Shown piece by piece: positions 36,718-46,527 of a stretch of DNA of 53,728 nucleotides (position 1 is its first letter; each line of letters starts with the position of its first letter). The stretch spans positions 1-53,728 of the forward strand of contig NZ_DCLL01000034.1 of NCBI RefSeq assembly GCF_002321025.1, in the 5' to 3' direction. Under the pieces are notes generated by a model. That model worked only from the letters and a program-made list of their open reading frames with translations. It had not been told where the DNA came from and did not search any database. Source of the stretch: Acinetobacter lwoffii. Its GTDB lineage: Bacteria > Pseudomonadota > Gammaproteobacteria > Pseudomonadales > Moraxellaceae. The position numbers and the translations under genes were made by a program.

Positions 36718-37428
36718 GTGAAAGATGACTACATATTAATCGTCGATGACGAGCTCCCGATTCGGGAAATGATCCATACCTCTCTGGATATGGCCGGTTT
36801 TCAGTGCTTACAGGCAGAAGATGCCAAGCAGGCGCATCAGATGATTGTGGATCAGCGTCCGGCACTGATTTTGCTGGACTGGATGATGCCGGGTGGTGTC
36901 AGCGGTGTAGATCTGTGTCGTCGTCTGAAACGTGATGAAAGCCTGTCAGAAATTCCGGTGATCATGCTCACAGCGCGCGGTGAAGAAGACCACAAGGTAC
37001 AAGGTCTGGATGCCGGTGCCGATGACTACATGACCAAGCCATTCTCGACTAGGGAACTGGTCTCGCGGATTAAGGCGGTGCTTCGCCGCGCCAATGCCCT
37101 GAGCGGTGAAAAAACCATTGATGCCAATGGTCTGATTCTGGATCCGGTCAGCCAGCGGGTGAATTTTGGCAATAACATTCTGGAAATGGGGCCGACTGAA
37201 TACCGTTTGCTGGCATTCTTTATGACCCATCCGGAACGTGCCTATACCCGTGCGCAATTGCTGGATCAGGTGTGGGGCGGTAACGTTTATATTGAAGACC
37301 GGACCATCGACGTGCATATCCGTCGCCTGCGTAAAGTGCTGGAACCTTATGGTGTAGACCGTTTTGTACAGACCGTTCGCGGAACGGGCTATCGTTTCTC
37401 GACCCGTTCAGATGTCGCTTTAGGTTAA
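36718..37428 (+). CDS. phoB: Phosphate regulon response regulator PhoB
   Basis: 236 residues. Receiver domain 1-120 with acidic residues D10/D11, phosphoacceptor D54 (LLDWMMPG) and K107 (KPFS). OmpR-type winged helix at about 135-232, with RTIDVHIRRLRKVL as the recognition region. The start is GTG with AGGG 9 bases upstream. It activates phosphate uptake genes when phosphorylated by PhoR, encoded 25 bases downstream. Confidence 0.95.
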   Translation: MKDDYILIVDDELPIREMIHTSLDMAGFQCLQAEDAKQAHQMIVDQRPALILLDWMMPGGVSGVDLCRRLKRDESLSEIPVIMLTARGEEDHKVQGLDAGADDYMTKPFSTRELVSRIKAVLRRANALSGEKTIDANGLILDPVSQRVNFGNNILEMGPTEYRLLAFFMTHPERAYTRAQLLDQVWGGNVYIEDRTIDVHIRRLRKVLEPYGVDRFVQTVRGTGYRFSTRSDVALG

Positions 37429-37453
37429 TATCTTTTAAGGTAAATCTTGTTTT

Positions 37454-38812
37454 ATGTATGAACCCTACCCTGTCCCCGAACTGGCACGCGAACACAAAAG
37501 AATCCGTTACAGCAGTTTATGGGATTTTGCGAAGCAGGATTTACGCTTACTGGCTTTTTTCCTGATTATCGCCAGCTTTATCGGTTTTGGGATTGGGTAT
37601 TTCTGGGTTTGTATCGTAATTGCTTTCGTGGCGTTCTTTGCGACCCAAATGCGTTCCTTATATCTGGTCAATGAATGGATTTCCAATCGCCCTTATGATG
37701 TTCCACCAAATATTGGCGGGATTTGGGGTGCGCTACTTTTCAATGTTTACCGCGCCCAACGTCAGGAACGGATTGTTCAGGCGGAAATGGTCGAACTGAT
37801 TGATCGTGCACAGTCTTCACTGGTGGCCTTACAAGAAGCTGTGGTACTACTTGATGAAAACCAGCAGATTGAATGGTGGAATCCGGCAGCCGAACGTCTG
37901 CTCGGAATCTCCAGTGATGACCGTCGCCGTAATATCCTGACCTTGTTACGCCAACCAAGCTTTATCGAATACTATCACCATATTGATGAATCCCCGGACG
38001 GCCTGAAAATGCGTTCTTCGCTGTTTGAAGACCATTATGTGCAGGTCAAAATGACCCGTTTTGGCGGAGAAAGTCGGGTACTGGTCGCTTATGATGTGAC
38101 CCGGATGCACAATCTGGAACAGATGCGAAAGGATTTTGTCGACAATATTTCACATGAACTGCGCACTCCTTTGACCGTACTCAGCGGTTATATTGAAACC
38201 TTTACCGATCAGGAAGATATTAATCCACGCTGGAAACGCGCTTTTGATCAGATGCAGTCGCAAACCCGACGCATGAATGCTCTGGTCAACGACCTGCTGC
38301 TGCTGTCACGTCTGGAAAATGATAAGAATATTGCCAAAAACCAGATCATTGAAATGCCGAGTCTGATGAACCAGCTATTCGATGATGCCCAGGCCTATAA
38401 TATTGATTATGGTCATACCCTGAATCTGGACATTGACAGTCATTGCGATCTGATCGGTTCAGATATGGAACTGGCCAGCGCTTTTAGTAATCTGATCACC
38501 AATGCCATCAAGTACACGCCTAAAGGCGGTACCATCACCATCGGCTGGCATGATGACGGTGAATCGGCCTATTTTGTGGTGCAAGATAACGGCATCGGGA
38601 TTGATCCCAAACATCTCCCACGACTGACCGAGCGTTTTTACCGAATCGATTCAGACCGCAGCCGCCGGACTGGCGGTACCGGTTTGGGACTCGCCATCGT
38701 CAAACATGTGCTGATGCAACATCAGGCACATCTGGAAATTGAGTCCAAGGAAAACCAAGGTTCCACTTTTAAGGTGGTTTTTCCCAAAGAACGTCTCAGC
38801 TTTCCGGACTAG
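37454..38812 (+). CDS. phoR: Phosphate regulon sensor kinase PhoR
   Basis: 452 residues. Two close N-terminal membrane helices (about 31-66) with almost no periplasmic loop, as in PhoR, which senses phosphate through PstSCAB-PhoU. A PAS domain (about 118-215) precedes the H box with phosphorylated H234 (NISHELRTP). The ATPase domain has N, G1 (DNGIGI) and G2 (GTGLGLAIV) boxes. Co-transcribed with phoB. Confidence 0.95.
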   Translation: MYEPYPVPELAREHKRIRYSSLWDFAKQDLRLLAFFLIIASFIGFGIGYFWVCIVIAFVAFFATQMRSLYLVNEWISNRPYDVPPNIGGIWGALLFNVYRAQRQERIVQAEMVELIDRAQSSLVALQEAVVLLDENQQIEWWNPAAERLLGISSDDRRRNILTLLRQPSFIEYYHHIDESPDGLKMRSSLFEDHYVQVKMTRFGGESRVLVAYDVTRMHNLEQMRKDFVDNISHELRTPLTVLSGYIETFTDQEDINPRWKRAFDQMQSQTRRMNALVNDLLLLSRLENDKNIAKNQIIEMPSLMNQLFDDAQAYNIDYGHTLNLDIDSHCDLIGSDMELASAFSNLITNAIKYTPKGGTITIGWHDDGESAYFVVQDNGIGIDPKHLPRLTERFYRIDSDRSRRTGGTGLGLAIVKHVLMQHQAHLEIESKENQGSTFKVVFPKERLSFPD

Positions 38813-38824
38813 TCATCTGATCAA

Positions 38825-38847
38825 AAAAGGTGCCATTGGCACCTTTT
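38825..38847. terminator. Bidirectional terminator after phoR
   Basis: AAAAGGTGCC at 38825-38834 pairs with GGCACCTTTT at 38838-38847, followed by CTTTT on the plus strand and T-rich sequence on the minus. It sits between convergent phoR and the GST gene. Confidence 0.85.
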
Positions 38848-38858
38848 CTTTTAAGCTG

Positions 38859-39509
38859 TTAAGAGCTGATCTGTTTTTCTTTGGACAGTGCATGCGCATA
38901 AGCAGCACGTTGCGAGACCCGTTTCAGATAGGCCTGAATCGCTGGATAACTTTGGCCTGTCCGGCTTTGCATCGCCTCCAAAGGAAAACTCATCTGAATG
39001 TCGGCAAAACTGAAGTGTCCGGCAAAATAATCATGCTCGCTCAAATAGCTTTCCAGAAACTGGATATGATCTTTTAAACGGCTCTGTACAAACTGCTTCT
39101 TCACTCCATCACAGATTTTCTTGGCGACTGGTCGAATCAGCAACGGGGTATGTTTTGGTACAGTGGTCATCACTAGTTGCATCACCAGCAGCGGCATTAA
39201 CGAGCCTTCCGCATAGTGCATCCAGTAACGGTACTGGGCCTTGTCAGCAATATCTTCTGGGCGAAACTGCTGCATTTCATCATAAGTTTCCTGCAAATAT
39301 TCCAGGATCGCCGCAGATTCTGCCAGTACCTGCGACTGATCGACCAGAATCGGAGCTTTGCCCAGCGGATGAATCTGTTTTAAGGCCGGTGGCGCAGAAA
39401 GGTTGGGCTGACGTTTATAGTATTTAACCTCGTAATCTAGTCCTAGTTCTTCCATGGCCCACAGGATACGAAATGATCGTGATTGTTCGAGATGATGTAA
39501 AACACGCAT
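38859..39509 (-). CDS. Glutathione S-transferase family protein
   Basis: 216 residues with the thioredoxin-like N-terminal domain (about 1-80; LEQSRSFRILWAMEELGLDYE) and an all-helical C-terminal domain. S12 or R13 is the likely glutathione-activating position. Family members conjugate or reduce many substrates; none can be chosen here. Monocistronic, convergent with phoR. Confidence 0.92.
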   Translation of the reverse strand: MRVLHHLEQSRSFRILWAMEELGLDYEVKYYKRQPNLSAPPALKQIHPLGKAPILVDQSQVLAESAAILEYLQETYDEMQQFRPEDIADKAQYRYWMHYAEGSLMPLLVMQLVMTTVPKHTPLLIRPVAKKICDGVKKQFVQSRLKDHIQFLESYLSEHDYFAGHFSFADIQMSFPLEAMQSRTGQSYPAIQAYLKRVSQRAAYAHALSKEKQISS

Positions 39510-39669
39510 ATTAGACTCATGATTTTATTGTTCTTGCTCACTGAGCATAACAAAAAGCAGCCGAATATAGCTCAATTTTTGATGACTGTAATGATATGTA
39601 TCCTATGTTGCAGATTCACTATTTGAGTTAAATTCAGACAGCACTCCATATTCCTATCATTTTTAGCAT

Positions 39670-40617
39670 TTATCGGGAAGCACGCATCTGGTCTGGAAAT
39701 GCAGGCGCTTCTAAACGTGGTCCATCATAGGCAGGAATGGAACCAAAACGTTCATGACCTTCAATCCATTGTTCCCGCGCAATTTTAAGTTCCTCTGTCG
39801 TGCGCCCGACCAAATTCCACCACAGTAAAATCGGGCTTTCAAATGGCTCTCCACCAATCAATAGCACCCGGCTCCCGGCATGAACTTCAGCATTGACCTG
39901 CTGTAAGCCCGGCTCCAGGATCAGCATATTGTCCTCTGTCAGTTCATGTCCATTGATGCTGGCCGTACCTTCAAGCACCATAAAGCCATATTCAAATTTC
40001 GGATTCAGCGGCAAACGCATACTGCTACTTTCAGCTGCGTACAAGTCTACTCCGAGTAGTTCGCTATGTACTTTAACCGGTGATCTCGTTTTTAAATATT
40101 CTCCAACCAGCACGGTAAACTCGATGCCTTGTTCATTTATGACCGGCAATTCAGGATAATGTTCAAAACCTGGTGCCATATTGATCTTGTCGTCCGGCAA
40201 GGCAATCCACAACTGTGCTGCATGCATATGGGTCTCACTTTCCGGAGAAACTTCAGTATGTGAGATACCATAGCCCGAGGTCATCAGATTGACCTGCTTG
40301 GGACGAATCAACTGCTGATTTCCCAGACTGTCATTGTGCATCATGCTGCCTTCGATCATCCAAGTAAAGGTCTGCAGACCAATGTGTGGATGAGGGCCGA
40401 TATCCAGACCATCTCCTTGCGGGAAAATGGCCGGACCCGCATGATCCAGAAAACACCAGGCACCTATCATGCGCTTATGTCTGCTTGGCAAGGCACGTTT
40501 AATCACGGTGCCCTGTCCGATTTCCGCGCGACGTAAAGGAAATTCCTGAATAAACTGATTCACATACTTTTCACAATCATCAGAATTCGACAGTTCAATA
40601 TCACTATTATTCGACAT
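39670..40617 (-). CDS. Pirin family protein
   Basis: 315 residues with the cupin metal site H76 and H78 (GPHPHIGLQTFTW), H120 and E122 (ISHTEVSP). This form, with an N-terminal FPLRRAEIG and a C-terminal EPFESPILLWWNLVGRT segment, is closer to the classic bacterial pirins than the gene at 10108. Quercetinase or regulatory activity is possible. Monocistronic; the 500-bp region upstream holds a parS-like site. Confidence 0.9.
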   Translation of the reverse strand: MSNNSDIELSNSDDCEKYVNQFIQEFPLRRAEIGQGTVIKRALPSRHKRMIGAWCFLDHAGPAIFPQGDGLDIGPHPHIGLQTFTWMIEGSMMHNDSLGNQQLIRPKQVNLMTSGYGISHTEVSPESETHMHAAQLWIALPDDKINMAPGFEHYPELPVINEQGIEFTVLVGEYLKTRSPVKVHSELLGVDLYAAESSSMRLPLNPKFEYGFMVLEGTASINGHELTEDNMLILEPGLQQVNAEVHAGSRVLLIGGEPFESPILLWWNLVGRTTEELKIAREQWIEGHERFGSIPAYDGPRLEAPAFPDQMRASR

Positions 40618-40913
40618 GGCTGAGCTTACCTCGGCATTTTCATTCTACTTTTTGAGTGGGTGAGACATGTATTTGACCGATTCAAGATGCCTCTCTGTTC
40701 AGGACAATGTACAGGGTCTATGGGCAAAATCTATCCCTGGAAATATTTAGATACGTATAAAACGCCTCACTAGTCCCATCAATTTAAATTCTGAAAAGCT
40801 GATGAGATTTATATTCAAAGCCCCAAACTTGAGTTTTAACAAGTCAATCATGATTTAGGTACATGGCGTTATGAGTTTAAATAAACTGAAGATCAACGAA
40901 TGTCATTAGTCCA

Positions 40914-40929
40914 TGTTTCACGTGAAACG
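40914..40929. promoter_or_regulatory. parS-like ParB binding site
   Basis: TGTTTCACGTGAAACG matches 15 of 16 bases of the bacterial parS consensus TGTTTCACGTGAAACA, with a perfect 14-bp palindrome core. It lies in an otherwise empty intergenic region (40618-41120). parS sites usually cluster in the origin-proximal part of the chromosome. Confidence 0.78.
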
Positions 40930-41033
40930 GAGCAACAACAACCAAAGATCCCAATGAATAAGATGATTATTCATGTATTTCAATCACTTTCAATTTTACA
41001 AAACACAAATTTTGTTACGTTTTAGCTTTAAAA

Positions 41034-41070
41034 ACTTCCCGGATACCCAATTTTTGGGAGGTTATTTTTT
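41034..41070 (+). terminator. Terminator-like hairpin upstream of a diguanylate cyclase gene
   Basis: AACTTCCC at 41033-41040 pairs with GGGAGGTT at 41056-41063 (one G-U pair), or alternatively CCCAA at 41046-41050 pairs with TTGGG at 41054-41058. A T6 run follows (41065-41070). No gene is seen upstream on this strand for over 400 bp, so it may be an attenuator or the end of an unseen transcript. Confidence 0.5.
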
Positions 41071-41120
41071 ACTCAATCACGGCATAATAGGCGCCTATAA
41101 AAATAATACTGGACCAGGAC

Positions 41121-42443
41121 ATGTCTGCTCAGAATGAGAATATATATTCAACGGCGAATGTATCTTTTCAAAATTCGACGACCGATAAATCACTGAAATT
41201 ATCTGAATGTGATCTGCAGAACCGTCAGCTGATTGAACAGGCGCTGACAGATCCTCATGCCCGTATTCCTGCCCCGTTTCAGCAGTATTTTCATGATTAT
41301 GTTTATACGCATAGTCATCATAACTTGCGTCAAATTAACTATCTGGCACAAATTGCCTTTTTACTGTATTTCTTTGCCGATATTCTGATTATTCCAGACA
41401 TGTTTTTTATTTCTGGTCTGATGCGCGTCGTTCTGGTTCTGGGCGCGATGTTTTGCTGTTATTACCTGTTTAAAAAACATAAAAATATTCAGATTCTGGA
41501 CAGAATCTTGCCGATAGGCACCACTGTAGCTGCAGCGGCCTGGATTGGCTTACTCGCGCTTTCAACCAGTCCCCATGTTGCCACCTATATTTATGCCTCT
41601 GCGATCTTTATTCTCATCGCCAATCTCTGTGTGCAGACCCAGTTTAAAGTCGCAGTCTATTGCTCCATCTTGATTGCCCTATTTATCATGCTTGGGATAT
41701 CCCAGTTCATGAGTGCTTCTCAAGCCTTTATTTTTAGTGTGGTCTTTAGTCCACTCTGGTTTTTTAGCATTTATATTAACTGGAATAATATTCTGAATAT
41801 ACGGCGTTCTTTTCTGCGCTCCCTACTTGATGAATGGAACTATCAAACCTTAAAGAATCTGGCACATACCGATGATTTGACCCAGCTCTACAACCGTCGC
41901 CATTTTGTCGATATGGCTGAACGCTCTATTCATCAATGGCCTAAACATGCCAGTAGCTGCCTGCTGATGTTTGATGTGGATCATTTTAAAAATATTAATG
42001 ATAGCTATGGGCATGATGTTGGTGATCGGGTACTACAACTGATTGCTGAAGTGACCCGTAAAGAAATGCGGCATAGCGATGTACTGGCACGTTTTGGTGG
42101 GGAGGAATTTATCGCCCTCCTGGAAGATACTCAGCTGCAAGACAGCCTGGTGATTGCAGAACGAATTCGTTGTGCAATTCAAAAGCAGTACATTTATGTC
42201 GAACCCAATCATGCCATCCGGTTCACCATTTCGATCGGTGTAGCAGAACTGGAATCCCATACCCAACCCCTGGAAGACCTGATCAAACAAGCCGATATTG
42301 CCTTGTATCAGGCCAAGAAGTCTGGCCGAAACCGGATTGAGGTCTATCATCCAGATATGCTGAATAAGCCCAAGCCTGCGACAGAAAATCCCTGGAATGT
42401 ATTTAAGCCAGACACTCAACCAGCCCAGTCAACGGCGAATTAA
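41121..42443 (+). CDS. Membrane diguanylate cyclase (GGDEF)
   Basis: Makes cyclic di-GMP from two GTP. 440 residues: a cytoplasmic N-terminus, about six membrane helices (roughly 70-230), then a GGDEF domain (about 250-415). The active site is GGEEF at 326-330. An inhibitory I-site RHSD at 317-320 lies exactly five residues before it, so product inhibition is likely. The membrane sensor part is not a recognised MHYT or MASE type by eye. A paralogous, broken copy follows at 42634. Confidence 0.93.
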   Translation: MSAQNENIYSTANVSFQNSTTDKSLKLSECDLQNRQLIEQALTDPHARIPAPFQQYFHDYVYTHSHHNLRQINYLAQIAFLLYFFADILIIPDMFFISGLMRVVLVLGAMFCCYYLFKKHKNIQILDRILPIGTTVAAAAWIGLLALSTSPHVATYIYASAIFILIANLCVQTQFKVAVYCSILIALFIMLGISQFMSASQAFIFSVVFSPLWFFSIYINWNNILNIRRSFLRSLLDEWNYQTLKNLAHTDDLTQLYNRRHFVDMAERSIHQWPKHASSCLLMFDVDHFKNINDSYGHDVGDRVLQLIAEVTRKEMRHSDVLARFGGEEFIALLEDTQLQDSLVIAERIRCAIQKQYIYVEPNHAIRFTISIGVAELESHTQPLEDLIKQADIALYQAKKSGRNRIEVYHPDMLNKPKPATENPWNVFKPDTQPAQSTAN

Positions 42444-42633
42444 AGCTGGATCATTAGTCTGTTCTATAAGCTAGGATCATCCTTAGAATGCACTAATCGG
42501 GGATTTCATTTTATAAAATAAATTTGATTCTTCCACTTTTAAAATATCCAACAAAAGAATAGAATATTTTTTATACAACTATATATAAATTTCATCTTAT
42601 TCATTTTTATATATTTTAATTTGGGAAGGCTGC

Positions 42634-43858
42634 ATGCCGCATGATAACGAAAAAGAATCACGTACCCTGATTCAGGAGGCTCTTCAAGATCCGCTTGTTC
42701 GTATTCCTGCGCCTCTAAAAACCAGCCTATTATGCCCATCAAAAAAAGCTCACTTTAAAATACCTGTTACAGGTTAATTTATTCGCACAGTTGGCATATG
42801 CCTCTTATACCCTTGCCGATATTCTGGTGCTGAATGACATTCTCAAGTTACTCATTTTGACCAAAATCAGCTATACCATCCTGATCGTACTGATCACGAT
42901 CTGGATGTATCACTCTTATCGCAATTTACCTGTGTTTGATTTACTCTTGCCTACCTCAATTATTGGCGCAAGTGCCATCTGGTTTTTTAATCTAAACTAG
43001 TCTGAAAGTGCTTATACCCTCATTTATCAATATGCCTCCTTGGTCTTTATTGTGTTGGCCAATTTATGTGTGCAGATCCGGTTCTGGCCGTCTTTGATTA
43101 CTTCGAGTCTGATTACCCTGATAATTTACATCGGCGTATATTTCAATACTCGGTCTGACCTGTACCAGATGTTTTTATTTTCCCTGATTTATCTGCCGGT
43201 ATTGACCTTCAGTCTTTATATTAGTTGGAGCTCAACCTTAAAATCACGCATGGTATTCTTGCAGCATACCCTGAATGAATATAACCGGCAGGCCTTTGAA
43301 AATATGGCCCATACCGATTCCCTCACCGGCCTGAATAACCGTCGCTGTTTTGAATATCTCGCGCAACAACTGGTACAACAGAATTTTGATCAACCGGTAC
43401 CTATGAATTTACTGGTATTTGATGTGGATCATTTTAAGCAGATTAATGATCGTTATGGTCATGATATCGGAGATCAGGTCTTACAGACGATTGCCCTAAA
43501 TACACACAGCGAAATGCGGCAGCAAGATATTTTGGCACGCTATGGGGGTGAAGAATTTATTGCGTTTTTACCCGAAACTTCTCTGGATGAAGCACTAAAA
43601 GTTGCCGAGCGCTTAAGGCATAAAATTGAAAATATTGTGATCGATCTGGATAGCCAACATCGTTTCAGTTTTAGTATTTCAATTGGTGCTGCTATTCTGG
43701 AAAGCTGTGAAACGGATTTGATGACCCTGATTAAGCAAGCCGATATTGCCTTATATCAGGCTAAAGCCAATGGGCGGAATCGGGTTGAAGCTTATGATCC
43801 GGATCTGGAGCAAAGTTTAGCTGGGGAGCTGCAAAACTGGCAGGTTAAACCGGCTTAA
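42634..43858 (+). pseudogene. Second diguanylate cyclase gene, frameshifted and with a stop
   Basis: It starts at ATG 42634 and resembles the gene just upstream throughout (LIQEALQDPLVRIPAP against LIEQALTDPHARIPAP). After residue 28 the frame is lost near a run of five A at about 42716-42720; skipping one base restores KPAYYAHQKKLTLKYLLQVN and the membrane helices. An in-frame TAG at 42998-43000 then interrupts the membrane region. The GGDEF domain after it is intact, with GGEEF and an RQQD I-site. No good start lies between the stop and the GGDEF domain. It is a decayed tandem paralogue. Confidence 0.87.
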
Positions 43859-43866
43859 ATTACCCG

Positions 43867-44799
43867 TTAAAAATTATCTTCATCAAAACGATCTTGGTCG
43901 ATTTTATAGATATGAAAACTACGTTCTATTTGTACACCTAAACCAAATTCAATCATTAAAGACGTCAGCTTATCGCCATCAATTAAAACAATACCGGATT
44001 TTCTTGCCGACTCAATGGCCTCTTTACTGAAACTTGACGTAGTAATGAATACACCCTTCTTAGCAACTTGATCGGCCAAAGCACCTTTAAACTGTTGAAT
44101 GTCGGGACGACCAACAGTATCTTTCCAACGTTTCGCTTGGATGTAAATTTTATCTAGCCCTAATCGATCTTCACTAATTACACCATCAATTCCACCATCG
44201 TTGGTTTTACCAATCGCTTGAGCTGCATCTTGATGTGAACCGCCGTAGCCCATTGCCACCAGAAGATCGACAACCAGTCTTTCAAAAAATGAAGGAGATT
44301 TATCTTTTACCATCTGAAGCAAATCACTTTTCAAATCAGATTTTAATAATTCCGTTGTGTTCTGGATTGTTTCTTCTGGAGTCTGAGTTTCTTGGTAACT
44401 ATTTAGGCTTTCAATAACTTGTAGATTCCCGATCCCAAACTCATCTTTATTTTTCTTTCCTAATTTAAAATCTGAAAATCCGTTGAACTGTGCTAAATAT
44501 TCATTTGTTATAGCATCTAAACTTTTTAAATCAACCTGTCTACCCAAGTTACTAATCTCACAATATGCTCTCTTCGGTTGTTGAACTAAGCCCGCCTTAA
44601 CTAAGTAGGTCTTTGCCCATGCCACTCTATCTTTAAATATATTTTTCCCGCTCGGAAGAATTTTATTTAAATCCTCTTCGTGTAAATTGGAACGTTCAGC
44701 TAGGATATTCGCAGCATCCGAAATTTTTATTGGCTCATTTAATTCTGATAATAATTTCATTAAAGGCAGCATTAATTGATCATAAGTAGGTAAAGGCAT
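43867..44799 (-). CDS. mrr: Mrr-type restriction endonuclease
   Basis: Type IV restriction enzyme of 310 residues that cuts methylated foreign DNA. The N-terminal winged-helix Mrr_N domain covers about 5-90. The catalytic domain (about 165-285) has the PD-(D/E)xK-like set E173 (FFERL), D205 (GGIDG) and Q221-A-K223 (IYIQAKR), plus the GVFITTSSFS element. It stands alone with no methylase gene, as expected for type IV. It is more AT-rich than its neighbours and lies between a decayed gene and guaA, which suggests acquisition. Confidence 0.9.
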   Translation of the reverse strand: MPLPTYDQLMLPLMKLLSELNEPIKISDAANILAERSNLHEEDLNKILPSGKNIFKDRVAWAKTYLVKAGLVQQPKRAYCEISNLGRQVDLKSLDAITNEYLAQFNGFSDFKLGKKNKDEFGIGNLQVIESLNSYQETQTPEETIQNTTELLKSDLKSDLLQMVKDKSPSFFERLVVDLLVAMGYGGSHQDAAQAIGKTNDGGIDGVISEDRLGLDKIYIQAKRWKDTVGRPDIQQFKGALADQVAKKGVFITTSSFSKEAIESARKSGIVLIDGDKLTSLMIEFGLGVQIERSFHIYKIDQDRFDEDNF

Positions 44800-44840
44800 T
44801 TTTTAGCTTTTAAAGGTTTATTTTTATTCAGTATAAATCA

Positions 44841-44868
44841 AAAAAAGAGCGCCGAAGCGCTCTTTTTT
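44841..44868 (-). terminator. Terminator after guaA
   Basis: AAAAAAGAGCGC at 44841-44852, loop CGAA, GCGCTCTTTTTT at 44857-44868, with T runs on both sides. It separates guaA from mrr. Confidence 0.9.
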
Positions 44869-44958
44869 ATTAGGTTATATCTGATAAACCAGATACTGCC
44901 ACGCGCATAGCGCTTGGCGTAATTTAGGCGGACAGCAGTGCTGTCCGAAACCCCTAAA

Positions 44959-46527
44959 TTACTCCCATTCAATTGTTGCTGGTGGTTTAGACGATACGTC
45001 ATACACAACACGAGAAACTTCAGCAATTTCATTCATGATACGGGTCGAGATCTTATCGACTAAATCATAAGGAAGATGCGCGAAACGAGCCGTCATAAAG
45101 TCCACGGTTTCTACCGCACGCAGTGCAATCACCCATGCATAACGACGGCCATCACCGACTACACCCACCGATTTTACTGGCTGGAATACTGCAAATGCTT
45201 GAGCAGTCTTGTCATACCAGCCGCTGGCACGCAGTTCCTGCATGAAAATGTCATCCGCAAGACGTAAAATGTCTGCATATTCTTTTTTCACTTCACCCAG
45301 GATACGCACACCAAGACCTGGGCCCGGGAATGGATGACGATAGATCATGCTGTGCGGCAAACCCAAAGTCGTACCCAATTTACGTACTTCATCTTTAAAT
45401 AAGTCACGTAATGGTTCAACCAGTTCAAACGCTAGATCTGCTGGTAAACCACCCACATTATGGTGTGATTTAATCACATGTGCCTTGCCCTGCTTGCTTG
45501 CAGCAGATTCAATTACGTCTGGATAAATCGTACCTTGTGCAAGGAATTTTACGCCATCTAATTTACGTGCTTCTTCAGCGAAGACAGCAATAAATTCACG
45601 GCCAATAATTTTACGTTTTGCTTCAGGATCAACTTCACCCGCAAGCGCAGTCAAGAAACGCTCTTCAGCAGCAGCACGAATAACACGGATACCCATGTTG
45701 TCAGCAAACATTTGCATCACTTGATCGCCTTCGTTCAAACGAAGCAAACCGTTGTCTACAAATACACAGGTCAGCTGATCACCGATCGCTTTATGCAACA
45801 GCGCTGCCACTACAGATGAATCCACACCACCAGAAAGACCCAGTAATACTTTTTCATCACCAATCTGTTGGCGAAGCTGTTCTACACGTAGATCAATAAT
45901 GTGTTCTGGCGTCCACAGACCGCGACAACCACAAATTTGATGAACGAAGTTCGACAGTAATTCTGCGCCTTTAGACGTATGTGTCACTTCAGGATGGAAC
46001 TGAATACCATAGAAACGGCGAGTTTCGTCAGAAACCATAGCAATTGGACAGCTAGGCGTTTGTGCAGTGATCTGGAAGCCTTCTGGAATACGGGCAACCT
46101 TGTCACCATGGCTCATCCAGACATGCAGCTGGTTTTCACGGTCCTGTAAATTACCGATCAGCTTGTCACGTACGACAATATCTACTTCTGCATAGCCAAA
46201 CTCATGTACACGACCTGGCTCAACTTTACCGCCAAGCTGTTCGCACATGGTTTGCAGGCCATAACAAATACCCAATACCGGCACACCCAGCTCAAATACC
46301 ACTTGCGGCGCACGCGGGCTGCCCTCAAGGTGAACACTCTCAGGTCCACCAGACAAGATGATACCGTTTGGATTAAATGCACGAATGTCTTCTTCAGACA
46401 TATCATAGGCATACATTTCAGAATATACACCAGCTTCACGGACACGACGTGCGATGAGCTGACTATATTGAGAACCGAAATCCAGAATCAGGATACGATC
46501 TTCAGTAATTTGAGTATTGGTAGTCAT
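44959..46527 (-). CDS. guaA: GMP synthase (glutamine-hydrolysing)
   Basis: Converts XMP to GMP, using glutamine as nitrogen donor. 522 residues from the ATG at 46527; an in-frame TTG three codons earlier is not preferred. The amidotransferase domain has nucleophile C88 (GICYGLQ) and the HPE triad segment (QFHPEVTH). The synthetase domain has the PP-loop SGGVDSS, and the C-terminal dimerisation domain ends in the usual PPATIEWE. No guaB is adjacent. A strong terminator follows. Confidence 0.98.
   Translation of the reverse strand: MTTNTQITEDRILILDFGSQYSQLIARRVREAGVYSEMYAYDMSEEDIRAFNPNGIILSGGPESVHLEGSPRAPQVVFELGVPVLGICYGLQTMCEQLGGKVEPGRVHEFGYAEVDIVVRDKLIGNLQDRENQLHVWMSHGDKVARIPEGFQITAQTPSCPIAMVSDETRRFYGIQFHPEVTHTSKGAELLSNFVHQICGCRGLWTPEHIIDLRVEQLRQQIGDEKVLLGLSGGVDSSVVAALLHKAIGDQLTCVFVDNGLLRLNEGDQVMQMFADNMGIRVIRAAAEERFLTALAGEVDPEAKRKIIGREFIAVFAEEARKLDGVKFLAQGTIYPDVIESAASKQGKAHVIKSHHNVGGLPADLAFELVEPLRDLFKDEVRKLGTTLGLPHSMIYRHPFPGPGLGVRILGEVKKEYADILRLADDIFMQELRASGWYDKTAQAFAVFQPVKSVGVVGDGRRYAWVIALRAVETVDFMTARFAHLPYDLVDKISTRIMNEIAEVSRVVYDVSSKPPATIEWE

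Noticed and set aside
40657..40764. Promoter-like TTGACC and TATAAA elements in the gap upstream of the diguanylate cyclase gene
   Set aside because: No -35/-10 pair has an acceptable spacing, so no transcript can be assigned to the hairpin at 41034.
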